From an uncultured Collinsella sp. (GTDB lineage Bacteria > Actinomycetota > Coriobacteriia > Coriobacteriales > Coriobacteriaceae), in contig UROZ01000016.1 in assembly GCA_900549655.1 (NCBI GenBank), positions 1 through 27,592 of the forward strand: a stretch of DNA of 27,592 bases. Direction: 5' to 3'. Below the pieces are notes generated by a model, which searched no databases, was not told where the DNA came from, and saw nothing but the letters and a program-made list of their open reading frames with translations. Each line of letters opens with the position of its first letter. Position 1 is the stretch's first letter. The translations under genes and the position numbers were made by a program. This document shows, in pieces, positions 20,651 through 26,313 of the stretch.

Positions 20651-21626
20651 CAAGGTCAGGAGGTACCCATGGGCCTTTTCAGCTCATTAGTTAAATCGAT
20701 TTTGACTAGCAATGGAGCGTCGGCAAGCGCATGTACTCCTGACACGGAAGGCGCATCCGACTCTGCCGCCATGTCCGCACGAGATGGCAGGCACCCCGCC
20801 GCGCGCGTAATAAACATCGACGGCGATTGCGAAAAGACGGTGTTTGCCTACGTCGGTGCGCCCTTCAAGGGCATCCGGAAAGGAGCCGAGTTCTACGTCG
20901 AGCCACTCGGTCACGACATGGTTATCCACAGCAAGTCGACCGGCACGACAGCCGACAGTGCCGAGATGGGCGACACGCCTCTCTCATACAATGGCACCGC
21001 ATTCGGATTTACCTACTCGGGGCTCGGGTTCCTCAAGGAGATGGTGGCGGCCGGCTTCACGTTCTGTCTCAAAGTCAAGAAAACCGGTATGTACTCCCCC
21101 GGCGTCCCCGAGCTAGTCAGTCTGACTGCGGAGCCCTGGCTCTTGAAGCAGTGGTGGGAACGCCAGAAGACGCTGACGATTCCCGTTCCGTTCTCCGAGG
21201 AAGACGAACTCATTAGACACGAGGCGCAGCATAAGGCCAGGGTCGCCCAGGTGAGGTGCGGGCGGACAGGCATCGAGCTTGCAAAGGATTCGCTTGAGGT
21301 ATGGATTACCGTTACCGACGGCAATTGGATTGGCGGCGAACTGCCCGGAAAAGACTTCCGCTTCGCTCCGTCATTTGAGATAGTCCCGACGCCAAAGGGC
21401 TCGTCGGCAAAGCCTCATATCAAAGTGCTCGCCGACGGCAATCCGCTCGTAGAGATTAGCGCCAGGAGCATCGAGGCTTACAAGCAGATCTCCGCAAACA
21501 GGGAAAGACCGTGCCGTGCCATCTATATGCGGGACTACTACCAAGACGGCACCGACCAGACAAAGCTCTATCTGGTATTTGACTAGACGAGAAGGGCTGA
21601 AAGCGGATCAAGTAAGGTCCGCGTAG
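20619..21626 (+). repeat. 32-bp direct repeat bracketing a cargo gene
   Basis: Copies at 20619-20650 and 21595-21626 match at 31 of 32 positions, with the last 26 identical, and are offset by 976 bases. The first copy is the end of the repressor gene (LEADQVRSA and stop). The second is a noncoding remnant of the same end lying after the cargo gene. This is the footprint of insertion or duplication of a 976-bp cassette. Confidence 0.9.
20669..21586 (+). CDS. Cargo gene of unknown function in a repeat-bracketed cassette (305 aa)
   Basis: Starts MGLFSSLVKSILTSNGASAS at ATG 20669 with GGAGGTACCC upstream. Residues 1-45 are low-complexity Ser/Ala. Residues 46-160 are strand-rich (KTVFAYVGAPFKGIRKGAEF, GTAFGFTYSGLGFLKEMVAA). 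Then comes an aromatic helix PWLLKQWWERQ, a charged helix EEDELIRHEAQHKARVAQ and a strand-rich C-terminal half (LEVWITVTDGNWIGGELPGK, ending RDYYQDGTDQTKLYLVFD). No catalytic motif or membrane segment stands out. Its place beside the repressor, own binding site and recent-insertion signature suggest a lysogenic-conversion or defence gene. Codon use looks less GC-rich than in the virion genes. Confidence 0.75.
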   Translation: MGLFSSLVKSILTSNGASASACTPDTEGASDSAAMSARDGRHPAARVINIDGDCEKTVFAYVGAPFKGIRKGAEFYVEPLGHDMVIHSKSTGTTADSAEMGDTPLSYNGTAFGFTYSGLGFLKEMVAAGFTFCLKVKKTGMYSPGVPELVSLTAEPWLLKQWWERQKTLTIPVPFSEEDELIRHEAQHKARVAQVRCGRTGIELAKDSLEVWITVTDGNWIGGELPGKDFRFAPSFEIVPTPKGSSAKPHIKVLADGNPLVEISARSIEAYKQISANRERPCRAIYMRDYYQDGTDQTKLYLVFD

Positions 21627-21666
21627 GCCGCGTTATTCAATTCATTTATGGGAAGGAGTAATAACA

Positions 21667-22206
21667 ATGTCTCAATCATTAGCGGAGACGCACGTGGAGG
21701 ATCTCATCTACGAGTGCGGCTGCATCGCTGCGGGAGACTACGGTGAGAGCACCCAGGAACACATCGACGACCTCATGCTGCAGATGGAAGGGTTTTCCTT
21801 CTCACTCATGCGCACCGGATCGTCGGCAATCCCCGGGGACAAGACACTGAATGGCGTGAAGCGTGCGAAGGGGTGGCTCGTGGCAAACATGGCCACGCTC
21901 ACGAACAGCGGAAACGGCACGACGGTTAGCTCCAGCAGCGTCTCACAGGCCACGGCGACGGCGGACGTCTCTGTAGAGGTAAGCCAGGCGGTGGCTGAAA
22001 TCGGCAACGACCCCGTCCTCGACAACGAGACGAAAGAGGCACTCGAGCTGGCGCTGTCACGGGCGCGCATGGCAGCCGAGGCGAAGAACAAGACGGGGTT
22101 CGCCGAACACGTCGCAAAAGTCATCGAGCTTGCGACGAAGAGCGCAGACCTCGTACCCAAGGCGTTGCTTGCCCTCGGTGCACTCGCGAAGCTCTTCGGC
22201 GCCTAG
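21667..22206 (+). CDS. Cargo gene of unknown function with hydrophobic C-terminal helix (179 aa)
   Basis: Starts MSQSLAETHVEDLIYECGCI at ATG 21667 with AAGGAG upstream. The N-terminal 70 residues are helical. A Ser/Thr/Ala linker (about 82-103, TVSSSSVSQATATADVSV) leads to a helical C-terminal half (LDNETKEALELALSRARMAA, EHVAKVIELATKSADLVP) that ends in the hydrophobic KALLALGALAKLFGA. A terminal membrane-active helix behind a sensor-like helical domain recalls abortive-infection effectors, but no family is recognised. It probably followed the repressor directly before the cassette at 20651-21626 arrived. Its TAG stop shares CTAG with the opposing gene. Confidence 0.72.
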   Translation: MSQSLAETHVEDLIYECGCIAAGDYGESTQEHIDDLMLQMEGFSFSLMRTGSSAIPGDKTLNGVKRAKGWLVANMATLTNSGNGTTVSSSSVSQATATADVSVEVSQAVAEIGNDPVLDNETKEALELALSRARMAAEAKNKTGFAEHVAKVIELATKSADLVPKALLALGALAKLFGA

Positions 22207-22493
22207 GATACAGCCCAGTACCCGGCAAGAACCCACTCACCGGTGTCCGGGGACTTTTCGGCGTTGATCTTGTACTCGAACAGGTTGGCCGCATCCATGC
22301 TCGCATCGACAAACGGAACCAAGGACCCGTTCACCAGGCGGACGCCCATTGCCTCGACGGTAACGGTGTCCCAGCGCTCTCGGGAGATGAGCTTGGAGCC
22401 AAGGGCGACAGGGGCACCCGTGACCTCGTCGAAGATCTGCGGGATGACGGAGTCGTCCTCGTACGTGTACGCGCCGACGCTATAGCGAGCCAT
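22203..22493 (-). CDS. Small unknown protein, convergent with the cargo genes (96 aa)
   Basis: Starts MARYSVGAYTYEDDSVIPQI at ATG 22493 with GGAGGTACCC upstream, the same 14-base start context as the cargo gene at 20669 but inverted. Mainly strand-rich (VEAMGVRLVNGSLVPFVDAS, WVLAGYWAVS). It reads towards 21667-22206, and the two stop codons overlap head-on in one CTAG. Function unknown; an antagonist or partner of the cargo gene is only a possibility. Confidence 0.65.
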   Translation of the reverse strand: MARYSVGAYTYEDDSVIPQIFDEVTGAPVALGSKLISRERWDTVTVEAMGVRLVNGSLVPFVDASMDAANLFEYKINAEKSPDTGEWVLAGYWAVS

Positions 22494-22559
22494 GGGTACC
22501 TCCAGAAGCGGGAATGGTGTTCATCACGATTATGACCCGCGGCACGGCTAGGTTTTTTC

Positions 22560-22637
22560 GGTTTTTCCGGAAAAACCTCCAACGGGCACACCGAAAGGCC
22601 AGCTACTCCCCCATTTTCGTAACCCCACGAAAATGGG
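22560..22637. other. Two strong hairpins between divergent genes
   Basis: A perfect 18-base palindrome GGTTTTTCCGGAAAAACC lies at 22560-22577. A second hairpin has an 11-bp perfect stem, CCCATTTTCGT (22610-22620) with ACGAAAATGGG (22627-22637), loop AACCCC. Both lie between the minus gene at 22493 and the plus gene at 22674, where promoters for both are expected. Operators or a bidirectional transcription boundary are possible. Confidence 0.65.
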
Positions 22638-22673
22638 CGGGCACGTGATACAAACTTGTGGACAGGAGGCAGC

Positions 22674-23108
22674 ATGGAGGTCGACAGTGCCATCGCATCG
22701 TCTCTCATCGGCGCGGCTGCGACTATCATCGTAGCTGTGATCGCAAGGCCATCGCAGGCAGAGAGGGGACATACCGTGGACAGGGATATCGAGATTCTGA
22801 AGCTGCTCGATCAGATGGACCGCCCGTCGCAGGATGGCGAGATGCACGCCCTCAAAGTCGAGGTGGCGCGCAGGATGGTCGCCGAGCGTACGGAGGTCAG
22901 GCCCATGTCCGACCGGGAGCAGACGCTCGCGGTCGCGGCCCGTCACCCGTTCCTGACGTTCTACGCCTTCTGGTTCCTGAGCTACCTGCTGCTCGGCGGC
23001 GAGGACATGGCATCCGCGACGCTGCTCGCATGCGCCTGCTGCGTCCTCGATATCGCCAAACACCTGCTCGGCATGCTCGACCTATGGCTGCGGCGCAAAG
23101 ACCATTAG
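22674..23108 (+). CDS. Phage membrane protein of unknown function (144 aa)
   Basis: Starts MEVDSAIASSLIGAAATIIV at ATG 22674 with AGGAGG upstream. Membrane segment 1 at about residues 6-24, a cytoplasmic charged helix (DRDIEILKLLDQMDRPSQDG), then two more hydrophobic segments (FLTFYAFWFLSYLLLG and ATLLACACCVLDIAKHLLGM). Small multi-span proteins in the lysogeny cargo of prophages are often superinfection-exclusion factors; nothing here proves that. It ends 66 bases before the hicAB operator. Confidence 0.65.
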   Translation: MEVDSAIASSLIGAAATIIVAVIARPSQAERGHTVDRDIEILKLLDQMDRPSQDGEMHALKVEVARRMVAERTEVRPMSDREQTLAVAARHPFLTFYAFWFLSYLLLGGEDMASATLLACACCVLDIAKHLLGMLDLWLRRKDH

Positions 23109-23173
23109 ACATAAAGAAACCCCGTGCGGCAATCTTGGCGGATCCGTGTGGTCAATTTTAAAACTGTAAATAC

Positions 23174-23214
23174 TTGCTAGTTTACTTGATTGCTAACTAT
23201 CAACTGTTTATAAT
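23174..23214 (+). promoter_or_regulatory. Promoter and operator of hicAB module 2
   Basis: -35 TTGATT (23186-23191), exact 17-base spacer, -10 TATAAT (23209-23214). The inverted repeat TTGCTAGTT (23174-23182) / AACTATCAA (23195-23203), 8 of 9 positions paired, covers the -35 and spacer. This fits autorepression by the HTH of HicB. One of the strongest promoters visible in the window. Confidence 0.85.
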
Positions 23215-23236
23215 TAAATTGCCGAAAGGAGGAGAG

Positions 23237-23425
23237 ATGCCCAAGGAGCAAGAGCCCGCGCAGGTGCTCAAGCGGTTCAAGAAGGAGGGTTGGACGCTCT
23301 ACACCGGCAAGGGCAGCCACGTGGTCGCGCGAAAGGACGGGGTCCAGATCAGCGTGCCCACCTCCAAGAAGGAGATACCGATAGGGACGTACCGAAAAAT
23401 AGCTAAGACGGCGGGGTGGCTCTAG
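23237..23425 (+). CDS. hicA: HicA-type mRNA interferase toxin (module 2)
   Basis: A 62-aa protein starting MPKEQEPAQVLKRFKKEGWT at ATG 23237 with AAAGGAGG upstream; an upstream in-frame start at 23174 would lie inside the promoter. Catalytic His28 in GKGSHVVAR, followed by ISVPTSKKEIPIGTYRKIAK, is the standard HicA fold. It is followed after 26 bases by hicB. Free HicA cleaves mRNA and stops growth; it stabilises the prophage or acts in phage defence. Confidence 0.92.
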   Translation: MPKEQEPAQVLKRFKKEGWTLYTGKGSHVVARKDGVQISVPTSKKEIPIGTYRKIAKTAGWL

Positions 23426-23451
23426 CCCCGCCCCCTTGGGGGTCGAAAGAT

Positions 23452-23910
23452 ATGAAGACATACGTTTACCAGGCGGTGCTCACGCCCGACGAGGACGGCG
23501 GCTACGACGTGGAGTTTCCCTCGCTACCGGGATGCTTCACCTGCGGCGACACGATTGCCGAGGCCGCCGAGCAGTCCGTGGACGCGGCGAGCACCTACGT
23601 GGCCGCGCTCGTAAAGGACGGTCTTGCCGTGCCTGAGCCCGAGTTCATCGAGCCCGCAGACGGCGGGCTCTCCATGATGGTCGCCTTCTCCACGGACGAG
23701 GGATACATCGTGGAGGGCGAGACGGTCTCGGCGGCCGAGGCCGCGCGCAGGCTCTCCGTCTCCCCCGGCAGGATCACCCACATGCTCGACTCGGGGATCC
23801 TCACGGGCTACCGCAAGGGCCGCCGCACCTACGTGACCGTGGAGAGCATAGCAGCGCGCCTGACCGACACGCCCCGCTCGGGCAGACCCAAGCGCCACGC
23901 AATCGCGTAG
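23452..23910 (+). CDS. hicB: HicB-type antitoxin with C-terminal HTH (module 2)
   Basis: A 152-aa protein starting MKTYVYQAVLTPDEDGGYDV at ATG 23452. The N-terminal HicB domain is textbook (DVEFPSLPGCFTCGDTIAEA, AEQSVDAASTYVAALVKDGL). The C-terminal HTH is VSAAEAARRLSVSPGRITHM, and the tail RLTDTPRSGRPKRHA matches that of the first HicB. Translation may be limited by a CCCCC-TT-GGGGG hairpin (23431-23442) near its start, a way to keep toxin and antitoxin output in balance. Confidence 0.92.
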   Translation: MKTYVYQAVLTPDEDGGYDVEFPSLPGCFTCGDTIAEAAEQSVDAASTYVAALVKDGLAVPEPEFIEPADGGLSMMVAFSTDEGYIVEGETVSAAEAARRLSVSPGRITHMLDSGILTGYRKGRRTYVTVESIAARLTDTPRSGRPKRHAIA

Positions 23911-23943
23911 CCGTTAGTCCGTCATAAAAGATGGACTAACGGC
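23910..23943 (+). terminator. Hairpin at the end of hicAB module 2
   Basis: GCCGTTAGTCC (23910-23920) pairs perfectly with GGACTAACGGC (23933-23943). It overlaps the hicB stop. No U tract follows on the plus strand (AGCAAAAAAG), so it may act as an mRNA end or processing structure rather than a classic terminator. Confidence 0.5.
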
Positions 23944-23946
23944 AGC

Positions 23947-23993
23947 AAAAAAGAAACCCCACCGCGCATGGCTGGAACCTTGGCGCGGTGGGG
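23947..23993 (-). terminator. Minus-strand terminator between hicAB and integrase
   Basis: CCCCACCGCGC (23957-23967) pairs perfectly with GCGCGGTGGGG (23983-23993). On the minus strand the stem is followed by TTTCTTTTTT. It faces leftward, so it would stop transcripts entering from the integrase or chromosomal side. Confidence 0.7.
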
Positions 23994-24051
23994 TGACAAC
24001 AAGGATGCCGGAGTAACACGGAGATAGCTCCGGGCAACCTAGGGACATTAT

Positions 24052-25212
24052 ATGACACGCAAGCAGAGGCGCCGCGCGTGGGGTTCAATCACCGAGGTCA
24101 AGCGTGGCAAGAAATACATCCTCCGATGGCAGGAGAACACGCCGTGCGGACGCAAGCGCAAAACCAAGACGGTATACGGCACCTATCGCGAGGCATGCAC
24201 CGAACTCGACCGCATCCACGTCGAGCGTGCCGATGACAAGCCGGTGCCGACCATCGCCCAGGCATACGGCACATGGCTCGAGCCGACCATGGCGGCACAG
24301 GTCGCGGCGGGCACGCTCGCGCCGAACACCCGCAGCCTCGTCACAAGGTCGTGGGCGAACTACGTCGGCCCCACATGGGGCTCAATGCCGGTCGACCAGT
24401 TGCGCCCCGTGCACCTGCAGGAATGGCTCCTGACTCTCCCCGCAGCGACGGCGGACACCGCCCTACTCACCCTGCGCAAGATTTACGGCACTGTGTCGGG
24501 CTTCGTCGTGCTGCCCATCGACCCGTTTGCCGCCACCGTGAAATACACCATGCCCACGCGCAAGACGCGCGAGCGCTCCAAGCGCCTGTACACGCTTGCC
24601 GAAGCCAAGGACATCCTGGAGCGCCTACACGGGACCTCGCTCGAGGCGCCGTTCATCATGGCATGCTTCGGATCGTGCCGCTCGGGCGAATCGCTGGGCA
24701 TCCGCACCGACGAGGTTCTGTCGTTCGCGGCGGAATCCACAACGCTCGCGACGGTCGACCTCGTGCGCCAGATGGAGCAAGCGGGCATCGAGCCCACGGC
24801 GGACGGCGTACTCAAGACGCGGAAGTCCATACGCACAGTCGTGGTACTGCCGGATGCCGCCGAGCGTCTGCTCGATATTGCAGACGAGCGCCGCGCGGCA
24901 GGCTCCGAGTGGCTAGCAGATCGCGGGGACGGACTGCCCATGAACCGAGGGATGTGCAATCATAGATGGAAGAAGTGGTGCGCAGCCGAGGGCATCGAGC
25001 ACATCCCGTGGTCGAACCTCCGCAACTCATGGCGTACCATCTGCGAGATGGAGCTGCACATGCCCTGGGACCTCATGGAGATGCTCATGGGCCACTCCCT
25101 GCCGGGCGTGTCCGGGCGGCATTATATTCGCCCCTCCCGCGAGCAGGTGGCGCGTTCCGTTTGCGACGCACTTGGGATAAATTGGGATATTTCCCAACAA
25201 ACCAGCAGGTAA
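24052..25212 (+). CDS. int: Tyrosine integrase at the prophage edge
   Basis: A 386-aa phage integrase starting MTRKQRRRAWGSITEVKRGK, with an AGGGAC weak binding site. N-terminal arm-binding AP2-like region (residues 10-60), core-binding domain (65-165) and catalytic domain with Arg210 (GSCRSGES), Arg324 (SNLRNSW), His348 (MGHSLP), His357 and nucleophile Tyr358 (GRHYIR). The usual first His of the HxxR motif is Ser321 here, and the following His is Asn, an unusual active site. Position at the end of the prophage, reading toward the chromosome, makes it the lysogeny integrase; attR should lie within 25213-25300. It is the second tyrosine recombinase of this prophage. Confidence 0.92.
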   Translation: MTRKQRRRAWGSITEVKRGKKYILRWQENTPCGRKRKTKTVYGTYREACTELDRIHVERADDKPVPTIAQAYGTWLEPTMAAQVAAGTLAPNTRSLVTRSWANYVGPTWGSMPVDQLRPVHLQEWLLTLPAATADTALLTLRKIYGTVSGFVVLPIDPFAATVKYTMPTRKTRERSKRLYTLAEAKDILERLHGTSLEAPFIMACFGSCRSGESLGIRTDEVLSFAAESTTLATVDLVRQMEQAGIEPTADGVLKTRKSIRTVVVLPDAAERLLDIADERRAAGSEWLADRGDGLPMNRGMCNHRWKKWCAAEGIEHIPWSNLRNSWRTICEMELHMPWDLMEMLMGHSLPGVSGRHYIRPSREQVARSVCDALGINWDISQQTSR

Positions 25213-25261
25213 AACGGGCGCTGTTAATAGTGGCAGTATTAAGATTCGCAGCCCAAAACCG

Positions 25262-25288
25262 CCGCAAAGGGGACAGGCACCTTTGCGG
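25262..25288. repeat. REP-like hairpin at the prophage-chromosome border
   Basis: CCGCAAAGG (25262-25270) pairs perfectly with CCTTTGCGG (25280-25288) around GGACAGGCA. Hairpins with the core GGGGACAGGCACC occur widely as REP-like elements, often linked to REP-associated transposases; that link is from general knowledge. It lies 50 bases after the integrase stop. The 363-base gene-free stretch 25213-25575 holds this, the repeat cluster and a terminator. Confidence 0.65.
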
Positions 25289-25303
25289 TGGTTCCCACAA
25301 ACA

Positions 25304-25519
25304 TCTCGATCCGTAACAGTTAGAGCCCATTTTTCGGCTCACCTGTTACAGATTGAGACATTCAAATTCCGCAGAGAAGAAAATCTCGATCTGTAACAGT
25401 AACTCGGCAAAATCGACCCTAGATGTTACAGATCGAGACAAACGACCGATATCGGCCTAAATAATCTTAATCTGTAACATCTAGCCCGTTTTCGGCCTTA
25501 CAACTGTCACAGATCGAGA
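25304..25519. repeat. Three inverted-repeat units at about 80-bp spacing
   Basis: Each unit has arms of the type TCTCGATCTGTAACA ... TGTTACAGATCGAGA around a 24-26-base core: 25304-25358, 25384-25438 (15-bp perfect arms) and 25465-25519. Starts are 80 and 81 bases apart. Cores of units 1 and 3 share a GCCC-T-run-CGGC pattern, and unit 2 carries it reversed, so orientations alternate. Not CRISPR: no constant repeat with unique spacers of fixed length. Resembles a bacterial interspersed mosaic element. Confidence 0.88.
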
Positions 25520-25532
25520 CAAAGCAACGAAA

Positions 25533-25567
25533 CAAGCCACCACAAGGGAAACTTCTGTGGTGGCTTG
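25533..25567 (-). terminator. Intrinsic terminator of the SGNH hydrolase gene
   Basis: CAAGCCACCACA (25533-25544) pairs perfectly with TGTGGTGGCTTG (25556-25567). On the minus strand it is followed by TTTCGTTGCTTT. It lies 9 bases after the hydrolase stop. Confidence 0.85.
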
Positions 25568-25575
25568 GGGTCGCG

Positions 25576-26235
25576 CTACTCTCCGAGCATCTCTTGGAGC
25601 TTGGCCGCCACGGCGTGACCCAGGCTCTCATGGCTTTCGGGCATCATATGCAGATAGTCGATATCGCCCGGCTCGGCAAACTCCGCTGCATTCAAAAAGT
25701 CGCAGCCAAACTGCTCGGCTACGTGCGCATAGTATTCAGCAAAATGCTCCGAGGCCTCGACGGAACGCTCATCAAAATCGGTCATATATACATCGGCGAT
25801 TTGCGGCTTGATCTTGATAGGTGCCATCAGCAGAATACGCGGGCAGGGTGCAGCATTGGTCCAGGGAAATGCACGCACCGCGCGAATCAGCGCCATGGTG
25901 CCACGGGCAATATCGGAGGCCGTCACACCAAAGACCGTCTTGCAATCGTTAGTTCCCAGCATAATAACGATCGCATCCAGCGGCTTATGGGCCTCGAGCA
26001 GCATCGGCAGTGCGCGGATGCCGTTAAGATTGGTGTTCAGATGGCACATGTCGTCGCGTACCGTCGTGCGGCCGTTGAGGCCTTCTTCAATTACATGCCA
26101 GCCCTCGCCTAAGTCACGTTGGGCCACGCCGCACCAGCGCACATCCTGCGCATAGCGCACCGCGGTGCCGTCGCGCATGCCCGCCGGATCGTAACCATAG
26201 GTGTTGCTGTCGCCAAAGCATAGAACGTTTTTCAT
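25576..26235 (-). CDS. SGNH/GDSL-family hydrolase (chromosomal flank)
   Basis: A 219-aa esterase-type protein starting MKNVLCFGDSNTYGYDPAGM at ATG 26235 with AGGGG upstream. The SGNH blocks are complete: GDSN with catalytic Ser10, Gly in EGLNGRTT (about 52-57), Asn in GTND (94-97) and the C-terminal Asp193-x2-His196 (DYLH). No signal peptide, so cytoplasmic. Members act on acyl or acetyl esters of lipids and carbohydrates; the substrate cannot be read. Codon use is ordinary for a bacterial chromosome and differs in style from the phage genes, so it is taken as host DNA. Confidence 0.92.
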   Translation of the reverse strand: MKNVLCFGDSNTYGYDPAGMRDGTAVRYAQDVRWCGVAQRDLGEGWHVIEEGLNGRTTVRDDMCHLNTNLNGIRALPMLLEAHKPLDAIVIMLGTNDCKTVFGVTASDIARGTMALIRAVRAFPWTNAAPCPRILLMAPIKIKPQIADVYMTDFDERSVEASEHFAEYYAHVAEQFGCDFLNAAEFAEPGDIDYLHMMPESHESLGHAVAAKLQEMLGE

Positions 26236-26253
26236 CGTAAGCCCCTCGCTCAG

Positions 26254-26286
26254 TAAAAAACCGACGGAAGCAGCCTCTCCCGCCGG
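26254..26286 (-). terminator. Terminator after the PARG-like gene
   Basis: On the minus strand CCGGCGG (complement 26280-26286) pairs with CCGTCGG (complement 26261-26267) with one G-U pair, followed by TTTTTTACTG. It separates the PARG-like gene from the hydrolase. Confidence 0.65.
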
Positions 26287-26313
26287 CTCGACCCATCTGT
26301 CAGCACGTACCGA

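Noticed and set aside
25304..25519. CRISPR array
   Set aside because: Units are inverted repeats in alternating orientation with related cores, only three copies and no cas genes. It is a mosaic inverted-repeat element.
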